Assembly (NCBI RefSeq): GCF_002284565.1
Contig: NZ_NPKI01000018.1
Location: 157,205 to 221,204, forward strand
Direction: 5' to 3'
Source of the DNA: Mesorhizobium mediterraneum
Lineage (GTDB): Bacteria; Pseudomonadota; Alphaproteobacteria; Rhizobiales; Rhizobiaceae
DNA length: 64,000 bases
Shown here: positions 22,694 to 30,512 of the stretch, in pieces
Layout of the letters: each line of letters opens with the position of its first letter
How positions within the stretch are numbered: position 1 is the first letter of the stretch
Program-made: the position numbers and the translations under genes
Notes under the pieces: model-generated
What the model was told of the DNA's origin: nothing
Seen by the model: only the letters and a program-made list of their open reading frames with translations
Database searches by the model: none

Positions 22694-23577
22694 CTGACCG
22701 CAAGGGTGGCGCGGCGCCTGCGCCCCTCATGCAGCTGCCATAGCGAATGGGCGACCAGCGTGACGATGAGGATCGCGCCGCCGATCAGGCTGTTGCGCGA
22801 CGGCGCTTCGGCAAAGATCATCCACATCCAGACCGGCGCCAGCACGGTTTCAAGCAGATAGAACATCGCCACCTCCGGTCCCGAAACATATTTCGGTCCG
22901 TTGGCGAGGCAGAAGAACGAGATCGGCATGATGACGGCGCCGTTGAAGATGATCCACCACGGCGCGTTCACCTGAAGGCCTTCGCCTGAGACCATGAACA
23001 CCGCGACGGCCAGGGGCAGGATCACGCCGATCAGCGATGTGAACCCCATGTCCTTGCCGCTGGCGCGCGAGATGGTGATGGCCAGGGCGATGAAGAAAGC
23101 CGAGCACAGCGCCATGAGATCGCCGAACAGGTGCCCGGTGCCGATCGAATCGCCGACGATGATCGCGACGCCGAGGATCATGACCAGCATCGCGACCACG
23201 GTGACCAGTCGCGGCCGCTCCTTCAGAAACACCCAGGACAGCAGTGCCGCGAACACGGTGTTGAAGGCCAGGATGAAGACCAGATTGGCGGTCGTGGTGT
23301 AATAGATGCTGGTGACGAAGGTGACCGAGGTCAGTCCGTAGCATATTGCGACAACGAGCCCCGACCAGCCGGGGATGAGCTGCGGCGCGTTCCGGCTCAG
23401 CGAGCGCCAGACAGCCCAGATGACCAGCGCCGCGACCAAGGTGGTGCCGGTGCGCAGCAGGAGGATCGTCCATGCGCCGCCGTCGGCCAGGCGGATCAGT
23501 GGAATGTCGACGGTCAGCGTCAGGCCGCCAATGGCGGTGATGAGAAGGCCCTTCTGGTGATCGTTGTGGGACGACAT
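22681..23577 (-). CDS. EamA/DMT superfamily transporter
   Basis: 298 residues starting MSSHNDHQKGLLITAIGGLT, with ten predicted spans arranged as two EamA repeats (about residues 8-140 and 150-290). Typical pieces are LTLTVDIPLIRLA in helix 1 and NTVFAALLSWVFLKERPRLVTVVAMLVMILGVAII at the end of repeat 1. ANGPKYVSGPEVAMFYLLETVLAPVWMWMIFAEAPS is in repeat 2, where the conserved Glu and Pro are found. Such proteins export small metabolites; the substrate cannot be deduced. Its 3' end overlaps the permease gene at 21473-22693. Confidence 0.87.
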   Translation of the reverse strand: MSSHNDHQKGLLITAIGGLTLTVDIPLIRLADGGAWTILLLRTGTTLVAALVIWAVWRSLSRNAPQLIPGWSGLVVAICYGLTSVTFVTSIYYTTTANLVFILAFNTVFAALLSWVFLKERPRLVTVVAMLVMILGVAIIVGDSIGTGHLFGDLMALCSAFFIALAITISRASGKDMGFTSLIGVILPLAVAVFMVSGEGLQVNAPWWIIFNGAVIMPISFFCLANGPKYVSGPEVAMFYLLETVLAPVWMWMIFAEAPSRNSLIGGAILIVTLVAHSLWQLHEGRRRRATLAVSHPA

Positions 23578-23706
23578 GCGGCAATTCTCGCAATGAATGT
23601 GGAGGCAGGCGCAAAATTGGCCCAGCGTCTGTCCTTCCAGCCAAGCGGCCGAAAACCAGCAGCATCCTCCTTGAACAGTTTTAAGGATGATTGGCGGAAG
23701 GGCGGA

Positions 23707-24471
23707 TCAGCGCGAAACCGCTTCGTGGTCGTAGCGTTCCCAGCCTTTGGGGCCGAGATGCTCCTGCGGCATGAAGCGCATCTTATAGTTCATCTTGCGC
23801 GAGCCGTTGACCCAGTAGCCGAGATAGACATGGGGCAAGCCCATCGCCCTGGCGCGGGCGATGTGATCGAGGATCATGAAGGTGCCGAGCGAGCGGTCCT
23901 CGAAGTCGGGATTGAAGTAGGAATAGACCATCGACAGGCCGTCGGCCATCTTGTCGGTGAGCGCTACCGCGATCAGCTCGCCCTGGCCCTTGCCGGTAAT
24001 AAAGCTGTCGGGGCCGCGGCGCCGGTACTCGATGACCTTGGTGTCGACATGGGTGTCCTCGACCATCATGGCGTAGTCGAGCACCGTCATGTCGGACATG
24101 CCGCCGCGGCGATGGCGGGCATCGAGATAGCTGCGGAACAGCGAATACTGCTCGGTGGATGGTTGCGCGTCGTGCATGGCGCCGATGAGGTCTGAATTGT
24201 GCTGTATCACCCGCCTCATGTTGCGGCTGGCGGTGAATTCCTGGGCCAGGATGCGCACCGAAACGCAGGCACGGCAGGTCTCGCAGGCCGGCCGGTAGGC
24301 GATGTTCTGCGATCGCCGGAAGCCGCCTTGCGTCAACAGGTCGTTCATCTCCGACGCCTTGTCGCCGACCAGATGCGTGAACACCTTGCGCTCGAACTGG
24401 CCCTCAAGATACGGGCACGGCGACGGCGCGGTCAGGAAGAACTGTGGCGACTGGGTTGGATGCTGCGTCAT
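23707..24471 (-). CDS. bpt: Aspartate/glutamate leucyltransferase (arginyltransferase-type, Bpt)
   Basis: 254 residues starting MTQHPTQSPQFFLTAPSPCP. The family moves Leu (Bpt) or Arg (ATE) from aminoacyl-tRNA onto protein N-termini and so feeds the N-end rule pathway with ClpS-ClpAP. The N-terminal domain CPYLEGQFERKVFTHLVGD and the cysteine cluster NIAYRPACETCRACVSVRI (residues about 57-75) are typical. The C-terminal GNAT-like domain shows VYSYFNPDFEDRSLGTFMILDHIARARAMGLPHVYLGYWV near 178-217 and KMNYKMRFMPQE close to the end. Bacterial homologues are mostly leucyltransferases; the assignment between Leu and Arg is inference. It is the second of two minus-strand genes (with RDD), separated by about 138 bases. 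Confidence 0.92.
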   Translation of the reverse strand: MTQHPTQSPQFFLTAPSPCPYLEGQFERKVFTHLVGDKASEMNDLLTQGGFRRSQNIAYRPACETCRACVSVRILAQEFTASRNMRRVIQHNSDLIGAMHDAQPSTEQYSLFRSYLDARHRRGGMSDMTVLDYAMMVEDTHVDTKVIEYRRRGPDSFITGKGQGELIAVALTDKMADGLSMVYSYFNPDFEDRSLGTFMILDHIARARAMGLPHVYLGYWVNGSRKMNYKMRFMPQEHLGPKGWERYDHEAVSR

Positions 24472-24609
24472 CGAACCTTGGAAACACTCCTGCGAATCAT
24501 CATACCTTTGGCGCGCGCAGCGAAAAATTCAACAGGATTGTGAAAGCGCGCCGAGCGGACGCCTTCACTTTGCACATAAACGCTCGCGGGAGACTCGCGA
24601 AAGCTGTCC

Positions 24610-25080
24610 TCAGCGGTCACTGCGGCTGACCACCGTGCCCAACAGCAGGTCGTGCAGCGTGCGCTTGCGGTCGGCAAACAGCGATACCAGAAGGACCAGC
24701 GGCGTCAGGATGACGTTGCCGGCCCAGAACAGCACCGAATGCACCACCGCCGTCAGCCCATCAATGCGGGTGCCGTCGAGGCGGTCGAGCCGGATGCCCA
24801 TCATCTTCATGCCTGTCGTGGCCTGGTCGGTGCTGCCGAGCGTGTTCCAGATGTAGAGGATGGCGACGGCCGGCACGAGGACGGAAAACAGCATCCAGCC
24901 GAGGCCGAGCGTCAAGATCCCGAGGAAGAACACCAGGATCGCGAACGGAATGGTGAGCAGCGCGACGATGCAATAGTCGATGATGAAGGCGAGGACGCGC
25001 CGCGTGCGCACGCCGTCATAGGCCCTGATATCATCGAGCCTGGTGGTGATGATTTCGCCGTCGAGAACGCGCGCGTTCAT
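24610..25080 (-). CDS. RDD family membrane protein
   Basis: 156 residues starting MNARVLDGEIITTRLDDIRA. Two or three hydrophobic spans lie at about residues 30-55, 58-75 and 105-130. The RDD hallmarks are present: an Arg/Asp pattern in RRVLAFIIDYCIVALLTIPF near 27-46, the phrase TLGSTDQATTGMKMMGIRL near 83-101, and the end FADRKRTLHDLLLGTVVSR. RDD proteins are thought to be involved in transport or ion exchange, mostly untested. It lies upstream of bpt on the same strand. Confidence 0.9.
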   Translation of the reverse strand: MNARVLDGEIITTRLDDIRAYDGVRTRRVLAFIIDYCIVALLTIPFAILVFFLGILTLGLGWMLFSVLVPAVAILYIWNTLGSTDQATTGMKMMGIRLDRLDGTRIDGLTAVVHSVLFWAGNVILTPLVLLVSLFADRKRTLHDLLLGTVVSRSDR

Positions 25081-25204
25081 GTCATTTCCTCGTAATCAGG
25101 CCCGGGATAGGGTGCGGGCCGCCTGGTGTTGAAATGGTGAAGTCTCGCGACGGAATCAAGATCGAGCCGTTTTCAGCCTGCGACCGGAAGCAGCGCCGAA
25201 CCTA

Positions 25205-25310
25205 ATGCATGTCGCGCAAAAAGTGCGCAGCGGTTTTGCGATAACGACATGCATAGAAACAAGGGCTTAAAGCGCGTCGCATGAATCCGTTCGAACGCGA
25301 GCGCTTTAGC
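25205..25310. repeat. Rhizobial short dispersed repeat upstream of sthA
   Basis: ATGCATGTCG (25205) pairs with CGACATGCAT (25245), and the inner blocks CGCAAAA and TTTTGCG also pair, giving one long hairpin. It is followed by a conserved-looking tail TTAAAGCGCGTCGCATGAATCC. A related unit, with AAGTGTGAAGCGGTTTTCC, occurs after hppA at 63779. This is one of the common intergenic repeats of Mesorhizobium-like genomes. It covers most of the 310-base gap between RDD and sthA. Confidence 0.7.
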
Positions 25311-25390
25311 TTGGATCGGTTGAATTTGCCGCGCGGATGGCGTTAGTTTGCTGCGGCGCAACATATCAGGCGGGCAAGGGACGGGGCGAC

Positions 25391-26779
25391 ATGGACTATG
25401 ACATGCTGGTCATTGGCAGCGGCCCTTCCGGGCGCCGTGCCGCGGTGCAGTCGGCCAAGCTTGGGAAATCCGTTCTGGTGGTCGACAGGGGACGGCGTCT
25501 TGGCGGTGTTTCCGTGCACACCGGCACCATCCCGTCGAAGACGCTGCGGGAAACTGTGCTCAACCTCTCCGGTTGGCGCGAGCGCGGCTTCTATGGGCGC
25601 GGCTACCGGGTCAAGCAGGACATTTCGGTCGGCGACCTGATCGAGCGCCTGCACAAGACACTCGATCATGAAGTCGAGGTGCTGCAGCACCAATTCATGC
25701 GCAATACGGTCAAGAGCGCACGCGCCGGGGTCAAATTCCTCGGTCCCAACAGAGCGAGCCTGACGACGGAAACCGGCGACTATAGCGAAGTCGGTTTTGC
25801 GCATGCGCTGATCGCGGTCGGCACCCGCCCGCACCGGCCGCGCGACGTGCCCTTCGACAAGACCCGTATCTTCGACAGCGACGAGATGCTGGAGCTCGAG
25901 CGCCTGCCGCGCACATTGACGGTGATCGGCGCCGGCGTCATTGGCGTCGAGTACGCGACGATCTTTTCGGCGCTCGACGTGCCGGTGACGCTGGTCGAGC
26001 CGCGCAACACCATCCTTGATTTCGTCGACCGCGAGATCGTCGACGATTTCATCCATCAGATGCGCGACCGCGGCATGACCATCCGGCTGGGCAGTGCGAT
26101 CAAGGAGATCGCCTCGAAACCCGACTATGCCGAGGTGACGCTTGCCGACGGCCGCACCATACGCTCGGAGATGGTGCTTTATGCCGCGGGGCGCACCGGC
26201 AACGTCGGCGCGCTCGGCCTGGACGTGGTCGGCATCGAGGCCGATTCCCGGGGCCGCATCAAGGTCGATCCGCAGACCTTCCGGACCAGCGCGCCGAACA
26301 TCTATGCCGCCGGCGACGTCATCGGCTTTCCGAGCCTCGCCTCCACCTCGATGGAACAGGGCAGGGTGGCCGCCTGCCATGCCTTCGGCGTGCCCTTGCC
26401 GCCGCCGCCGGAAACCTTTCCCTACGGTATCTACGCGGTGCCGGAAATCTCGACCGTCGGCCAGTCCGAGGAGCAGGTGCGCGAGAGCGGCGGCGCATAT
26501 GAGGTCGGCGTGGCGCGTTTCCGCGAGACCTCGCGCGGCCATATCATGGGCGTGAACACCGGCTTCCTGAAGCTTCTGTTCTCAATCGAAACACGCCGGC
26601 TGCTCGGCGCGCATATCGTCGGCGAGGGCGCGACCGAACTCATTCACATTGGCCAGGCGGTGATCAATCTCGGTGGCACCGTCGATTTCTTCGTCAACAA
26701 CACCTTCAACTATCCGACGCTGGCCGAAGCCTACAAGATCGCCGGGCTGGATGCCTGGAACCGCATGGGGCGAGCGTAA
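25391..26779 (+). CDS. sthA: Soluble (Si-specific) NAD(P)+ transhydrogenase
   Basis: 462 residues from ATG 25391 (MDYDMLVIGSGPSGRRAAVQ). The protein is a flavoprotein disulphide reductase-family member with an FAD loop GSGPSGRRAA, an NAD(P) loop GAGVIGVEYATIF near residue 180, and the second FAD motif YAAGDVIGFPSLAS near 305. The redox-active CxxxxC of dihydrolipoamide dehydrogenases is missing: the matching place reads HTGTIPSKTLRE, with Thr in place of Cys. This is the mark of SthA, which moves hydride between NADPH and NAD+. The length is as expected. It is not part of an operon with the convergent esterase. Confidence 0.94.
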   Translation: MDYDMLVIGSGPSGRRAAVQSAKLGKSVLVVDRGRRLGGVSVHTGTIPSKTLRETVLNLSGWRERGFYGRGYRVKQDISVGDLIERLHKTLDHEVEVLQHQFMRNTVKSARAGVKFLGPNRASLTTETGDYSEVGFAHALIAVGTRPHRPRDVPFDKTRIFDSDEMLELERLPRTLTVIGAGVIGVEYATIFSALDVPVTLVEPRNTILDFVDREIVDDFIHQMRDRGMTIRLGSAIKEIASKPDYAEVTLADGRTIRSEMVLYAAGRTGNVGALGLDVVGIEADSRGRIKVDPQTFRTSAPNIYAAGDVIGFPSLASTSMEQGRVAACHAFGVPLPPPPETFPYGIYAVPEISTVGQSEEQVRESGGAYEVGVARFRETSRGHIMGVNTGFLKLLFSIETRRLLGAHIVGEGATELIHIGQAVINLGGTVDFFVNNTFNYPTLAEAYKIAGLDAWNRMGRA

Positions 26780-26791
26780 AACCTTGGCTCA

Positions 26792-27463
26792 TCAGTTCGC
26801 CTGCGCGACGGCGATTGCCAGGCCCGCCAGCCATTGCCTGACGATTTCAGCATCCCGATCGCCGATTTCATGGCTGGAGGCGATGGTGGGGGCCTCGACC
26901 TCGGCACCATGTGATTCGAGCAATGCGACCAACGCCGGCGCGAAGGGCGCGTAGGTGAGGTCGGCGGCACCTGCGATGATCAGCACGCGCGCTTTGGACA
27001 AGTCGGCTGGTGGAACGTCGTCGAGCACCGGCATCGGGCGCAGCAATGCTGCCCGTTCGATGAGGCCGGAATGCAGCAGCATCACGCTCGAAACCAGATT
27101 GGCGCCGTTCGAATAGCCGAGAAAAATCGTTCGGGAGAGATCGAGACCGTGGCGCTTCGCGGCCTCGGTGACGAAGCCCGCGAAAGCGTCCGCCTCGGTG
27201 CGGATGCTCTCCTGTTCGAAGCGCGTCGGCGTGACCCTCGCGAACCAGCGGAAACCGTCCTCCTGGGCGATGTGTCCACGGACCGCCACCAGCACGGCGC
27301 GCGGTGAGATTTGCCGCGCCAGCGCCACCAGCGTCGTCTCGTCGACACCGGATCCATGCAGCAGGAAAAGGCATTCGCCGCTCGAATCAACGGGTCGATA
27401 GAGCCGGTAGAAAAAGGCCAGATCGCGCCGCAAAATGCCATCTTCCGGAGGTTTTTCCGCCAT
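26792..27463 (-). CDS. Alpha/beta hydrolase, carboxylesterase/phospholipase type
   Basis: 223 residues starting MAEKPPEDGILRRDLAFFYR, without signal peptide. The oxyanion segment LFLLHGSGVDETT is near residues 33-45, and the nucleophile elbow GYSNGANLVSSVML (G-x-S-x-G) has Ser near residue 120. The acid is probably Asp in IIAGAADLTYAPF near 170, and the His lies in ASSHEIGDRDAEIV near 197. This layout is the dienelactone hydrolase/carboxylesterase family (YpfH-like). The substrate is unknown. It converges with sthA, and its upstream region of 204 bases is shared with the divergent OpgC-like gene. Confidence 0.88.
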   Translation of the reverse strand: MAEKPPEDGILRRDLAFFYRLYRPVDSSGECLFLLHGSGVDETTLVALARQISPRAVLVAVRGHIAQEDGFRWFARVTPTRFEQESIRTEADAFAGFVTEAAKRHGLDLSRTIFLGYSNGANLVSSVMLLHSGLIERAALLRPMPVLDDVPPADLSKARVLIIAGAADLTYAPFAPALVALLESHGAEVEAPTIASSHEIGDRDAEIVRQWLAGLAIAVAQAN

Positions 27464-27667
27464 AGTTCATCCCTTTGATTTCGTGATGGTTTTGTTCTTT
27501 TGCCGGCTTCAAAACGTAATATTTTCGGGCTCCTTCAAAGTTGATTGAACCGGGCGCATTTCAGTCCGTTTCTTTGCCGATATGCTCCAGCGGGAGGAAT
27601 CGAAGCGGTGCGTCCGGCGGTCGCATCGATTGCCGGCATGAACAACCAGCTTTGAGGCCTTTTATCG

Positions 27668-28900
27668 ATGACCGTGCCAAATTCACCGGATCGCGCTAAG
27701 CGTATCCGGGATATGCGTATCCCGGATACGCGTATCCAGGAGCGCGATACGCGTATTGACGTGTTCCGCGCTCTCGCTCTGCTGATCATATTTGTCGACC
27801 ATGTCCCGGGGACGGTTTTCGAAACCCTGACCTACAAGAATTTCGGCTTTTCGGATGCTGCGGAGGCTTTCGTGCTGATCTCCGGCATGTCCGTCGCGCT
27901 CGCCTACGGCTCAAAATTCGAGCCCGGAAACCGGCTCATGGCGACACTGAAATTGTGGCGCCGCGCCGGTGTGCTCTATGTCGCCCACATCGTCACGACG
28001 ATGGCGGTGGTGGCGATCTTCTGCGCGGCGGCGGTGTTCGCGAAGCGGCCGGACATGCTGATGCTGATCAACATCGAGCCATTGATCAGGGATCCGCAGC
28101 AAGCGCTGATCGGCATCGCCACGCTTGGCCATCAGCTCGGCTACAACAATATCCTGCCGGTCTATGCGGTGCTGCTGCTGATGGCGCCAATCTTGCTGCT
28201 GTTCATCAGCCACAGGCCTTTGGCGGCGCTGGCGATATCCGGAATTCTGTGGCTGGTTGCCGGGATCTACCAGATCGCCCCGCCGAACTATCCGGAGCCC
28301 GGCTTCTGGTTCCTCAATCCGCTGTCGTGGCAGTTCCTCTTCAACATCGGCCTGGCAAGCATGCTGCATATCAGGCGCGGCGGCACCATTCCGGTCAATC
28401 GCTGGCTGGTCGGCGCCTCGGCGATCTATGTCGCGGCGGCATTGGTCTGGGTGCACAGCCCGCTATGGGGGCAGGTGTCGTGGCTGAACCTGCCCGTGGT
28501 GCTGACCGGCTTCGACAAGACGTTCCTGTCGCTGCCGAGGCTGCTGCACATCCTGGCGGTAACCTACCTGATCGTGGCGTTTCCTTCCGTCTCGAACCTG
28601 TTCCGCACCGGCCGCGACCATCCGCTCGCCATATTGGGCAAACGATCGCTGCCGGTTTTCATCGCCGGCACGGTGCTCGCCATGGCGGCGCAGGTGATGA
28701 AGCTGATCAACCCGGGCGGCTTTGCCTACGACAGCTTGCTGATCGCCGCCGGCATCGCCATGCAGTTCGCGCTCGCCTATTACCTTGAATGGCTGTCGGG
28801 TATTGGACAATCCGGAAGGAGCAAGCCAGCCCGTAGCGAGGCGCCGCCTGTCCATACGTCCTTCGGTGGGGGAGCGATGGCGACAGGCATCAATCGATAG
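27668..28900 (+). CDS. OpgC-like membrane acyltransferase-fold protein
   Basis: 410 residues with about ten hydrophobic spans. After an odd N-terminus, the OpgC_C family start RIDVFRALALLIIFVDHVPG appears at about residue 31. It is followed by NFGFSDAAEAFVLISGMSVALAYG and an internal YNNILPVYAVLLLMAPILL, all standard for this family. OpgC adds succinyl groups to periplasmic glucans; the family also has members of unknown substrate. The first 30 codons contain a recurrent RI(R)D/RI(P)D phrase encoded by a near-palindromic DNA segment. A later ATG at 27713 would remove part of it. No opgG/opgH neighbour is seen, so glucan modification is inference. Confidence 0.85.
   Translation: MTVPNSPDRAKRIRDMRIPDTRIQERDTRIDVFRALALLIIFVDHVPGTVFETLTYKNFGFSDAAEAFVLISGMSVALAYGSKFEPGNRLMATLKLWRRAGVLYVAHIVTTMAVVAIFCAAAVFAKRPDMLMLINIEPLIRDPQQALIGIATLGHQLGYNNILPVYAVLLLMAPILLLFISHRPLAALAISGILWLVAGIYQIAPPNYPEPGFWFLNPLSWQFLFNIGLASMLHIRRGGTIPVNRWLVGASAIYVAAALVWVHSPLWGQVSWLNLPVVLTGFDKTFLSLPRLLHILAVTYLIVAFPSVSNLFRTGRDHPLAILGKRSLPVFIAGTVLAMAAQVMKLINPGGFAYDSLLIAAGIAMQFALAYYLEWLSGIGQSGRSKPARSEAPPVHTSFGGGAMATGINR
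27702..27729. repeat. 10-bp perfect inverted repeat and GTATCC/CGTAT reiterations in the 5' end of the OpgC-like gene
   Basis: GTATCCGGGA (27702-27711) and TCCCGGATAC (27720-27729) are exact complements, and further copies CGCGTATCC (27730) and CGATACGCGTAT (27745) follow. The segment codes for the repeated RIRD-MRIPDTRIQERDTRID phrase. It could form an mRNA hairpin just after the start codon, or be slippage debris fused to the gene. Confidence 0.7.
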
Positions 28901-28910
28901 GCGTCCGGGC

Positions 28911-29993
28911 TCAAGCTGTTTTGGGCGGCGGCCCGGAAGATGCCCTGACGACAAGCTCGACGCCGAGCGTCTCGCGCCGCACCGTGCCGTCGAAATCGAG
29001 GATCATTCGTGCCGCCCGGCGGCCAATCTCGGCGATCGGCTGGGCGATCGTGGTGAGCGCAGGAATGGAAAGTGCGGCTTCAGGCACGCCGTCGAAGCCG
29101 ACGACCGAGACGTCGCCGGGAACCGCGATGCCCCGCGCGGTCAGCCATTCGATCGCGACCATGGCCATCCGGTCCGACATCGCCAGGATTGCGGTCGGCG
29201 GCTCGCCGCCTGCGAAGATCGCCTCGAGACCAGCCCTAGTGCTGGCTTCGTCGTTTTCGGTCTCGTATACCGGAATCCCGGCGGTATCGACGCCGAACCG
29301 GGAAAGCGCCTCGAAATAGCCGACGAGGCGATCGCGTGTGCCGGTATAGGCGGCCGTCCGGATCTGCTCCGGCGAGACGAGACCGGTGCTGTCGTCGGCG
29401 AAAGGCAGCGCCAGAACGGCGAAGCGCCGGTGGCCAAGCTCGGCGAGATGCTGCGCTGCCAGGCGGGCGCCGGCGACATTGTCGACGCCGATCGCCGAGA
29501 CCGTGTCATCCTCCGAGCCGAGTTCGAGCGCGACGAAGGGGAGCTTTCGTTCACGCGTCAGCTCGACGAGGCGCGGACCTCCCTCGATGCAGAACAGGAT
29601 GAAGCCGTCGACCAGCGCGCTCTGGATGTTCCAGGCAAGTTTCTCCTCATTGCCGGCCGATACCAGCGCGATACCGGCGCCGGTGGCGTCACATGCCTCG
29701 GAAATCCCGGCCATCATCGTGCGGGCAAAGGGATCGTCGAAGAAATAGGACAGCGGTTCGGTCGTTGCGACGCCGATCGCGTTGACCTTGCCGGCGCGCA
29801 GCAGCCGGCCCTTGGGATCCGGACCCGCATAGCCCATCGCCTCGGCCGCTGCCTTGACCCGTTCGCGGACTTCCTCGCGCACGATCTCGGGACGGCTGAA
29901 CACGTTGGAGGCGGTGCCATGCGAAACCCCGGCGGCCTTGGCGATGTCGGCCAGCCGGATGGGTCTTGTATTGCCTTCGGTGGATGACGCCAT
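28911..29993 (-). CDS. LacI-family transcriptional regulator
   Basis: 360 residues starting MASSTEGNTRPIRLADIAKA. The LacI helix-turn-helix with hinge is at about residues 13-60 (IRLADIAKAAGVSHGTASNVFSRPEIVREEVRERV). The periplasmic-binding-protein-like sensor domain follows (VNAIGVATTEPLSYFFDDPFARTMMAGI... AILAMSDRMAMVAIEWL... PGDVSVVGFDGVPEA). A strong ribosome binding site GGAGG lies before the ATG at 29993. A 14-bp palindrome at 30030 sits 37 bases upstream and overlaps its probable -35 element (TTGAAT), which suggests autorepression. The same palindrome repeats in front of the two small divergent genes at 30139 and 30345, the only obvious local targets. The ligand is not predictable. Confidence 0.93.
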   Translation of the reverse strand: MASSTEGNTRPIRLADIAKAAGVSHGTASNVFSRPEIVREEVRERVKAAAEAMGYAGPDPKGRLLRAGKVNAIGVATTEPLSYFFDDPFARTMMAGISEACDATGAGIALVSAGNEEKLAWNIQSALVDGFILFCIEGGPRLVELTRERKLPFVALELGSEDDTVSAIGVDNVAGARLAAQHLAELGHRRFAVLALPFADDSTGLVSPEQIRTAAYTGTRDRLVGYFEALSRFGVDTAGIPVYETENDEASTRAGLEAIFAGGEPPTAILAMSDRMAMVAIEWLTARGIAVPGDVSVVGFDGVPEAALSIPALTTIAQPIAEIGRRAARMILDFDGTVRRETLGVELVVRASSGPPPKTA

Positions 29994-30029
29994 TTTTTTT
30001 TGCCTCCAGGCAGCTACCTAGCACCTTTG

Positions 30030-30043
30030 TTGGATCGATTCAA
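30030..30043. promoter_or_regulatory. LacI-type operator O1
   Basis: TTGGATCGATTCAA, a near-perfect palindrome with a central CG as expected for LacI operators. It lies 37 bases upstream of the repressor ATG, so it probably mediates autoregulation. Confidence 0.75.
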
Positions 30044-30051
30044 ATTTTTGC

Positions 30052-30079
30052 TTGACATTGGCGCGGGCGGGTATATTTT
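30052..30079 (+). promoter_or_regulatory. Sigma-70-like promoter for the small genes
   Basis: TTGACA at 30052-30057 and TATTTT at 30074-30079, spacer 16. The alternative -10 TATATT at 30072 would leave a 14-base spacer. It points toward the small genes at 30139 and 30345. Its downstream edge abuts operator O2, so a bound repressor would block it. Confidence 0.6.
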
Positions 30080-30092
30080 TGAATCGATCCAA
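30079..30092. promoter_or_regulatory. LacI-type operator O2
   Basis: TTGAATCGATCCAA, the exact reverse complement of O1, overlapping the end of the -10 region of the promoter at 30052-30079. This position is ideal for repression. Confidence 0.75.
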
Positions 30093-30111
30093 ACGTTGCG
30101 CTAACCGTCGA

Positions 30112-30125
30112 TTGGATCGATTCAG
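30112..30125. promoter_or_regulatory. LacI-type operator O3
   Basis: TTGGATCGATTCAG, one mismatch to O1, 13 bases before the ATG of the first small gene and within its 5' untranslated leader. The preceding bases GTCGA match those before O4. Confidence 0.7.
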
Positions 30126-30138
30126 GAAGGAGAGTGCC

Positions 30139-30282
30139 ATGCACCCCGTGAATTATCTGTTCGAAGACATCTACCGCAACGACTGGAGCAACACCTCGAA
30201 TGCGATGACCAGGACACGTCGCGGCAGCGCCGGCCCATGGATCCGCGACCTGCGTTTTCTCGTGGAGCGCAAGCGGAGCTGA
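30139..30282 (+). CDS. Small protein A of a duplicated LacI-controlled pair, 47 residues
   Basis: ATG at 30139 after AGGAAGGAG, a strong ribosome binding site, gives 47 residues: a start MHPVNYLFEDIYRNDWSNTS and an end PWIRDLRFLVERKRS. The N-terminal 17 residues are nearly the same as in protein B (MHPIKHLFEDIYRNYWG), and both ends are basic with an RDL element, so they are paralogues. No membrane span or signal peptide is seen; an amphipathic helix is possible at LFEDIYRN. No family is known to me. The promoter at 30052 and operators O2 and O3 put it under control of the divergent LacI protein. Confidence 0.75.
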   Translation: MHPVNYLFEDIYRNDWSNTSNAMTRTRRGSAGPWIRDLRFLVERKRS

Positions 30283-30309
30283 TCGGCAGCGCTTTTTCGT
30301 GCCTGTCGA

Positions 30310-30323
30310 TTGGATCGATTCAA
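30310..30323. promoter_or_regulatory. LacI-type operator O4
   Basis: TTGGATCGATTCAA, identical to O1, in the 62-base gap between the two small genes and 21 bases before the second ATG. With the surrounding bases it matches the O3 region, so operator plus gene were duplicated as a unit. Confidence 0.75.
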
Positions 30324-30344
30324 ATTGGAAAAGGGAGCCTTGCC

Positions 30345-30512
30345 ATGCATCCGATCAAGCACCTGTTCGAAGATATCTATCGCAACTATTGGGGCATCTC
30401 GCCGGCCACGGATCGGCCGGAGCGGCGCCGCCTGACCAAGCCGGCCGCACGCAATCGCGACCTGCCGGTCCGGCCCGAACGCCGGCAGGATTTGCCATCG
30501 TCTGACTCATGA
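30345..30512 (+). CDS. Small protein B of a duplicated LacI-controlled pair, 55 residues
   Basis: ATG at 30345, with AAAGGGAG before it, gives 55 residues starting MHPIKHLFEDIYRNYWGISP. After the shared 17-residue head the chain is Pro/Arg-rich (RPERRRLTKPAARNRDLPVR) and ends SSDS. It ends 6 bases inside the convergent DUF423 gene. The same operator-leader-gene arrangement as protein A indicates tandem duplication followed by divergence of the tails. It is probably cytoplasmic and may bind nucleic acid or a membrane surface through its basic tail; this is a guess. Function unknown. Confidence 0.75.
   Translation: MHPIKHLFEDIYRNYWGISPATDRPERRRLTKPAARNRDLPVRPERRQDLPSSDS

Noticed and set aside
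25311..25326. TTGGATCGGTTGAA before sthA as a further LacI operator
   Set aside because: It differs from the operator at two positions in one half and loses the palindrome, so binding is unlikely.
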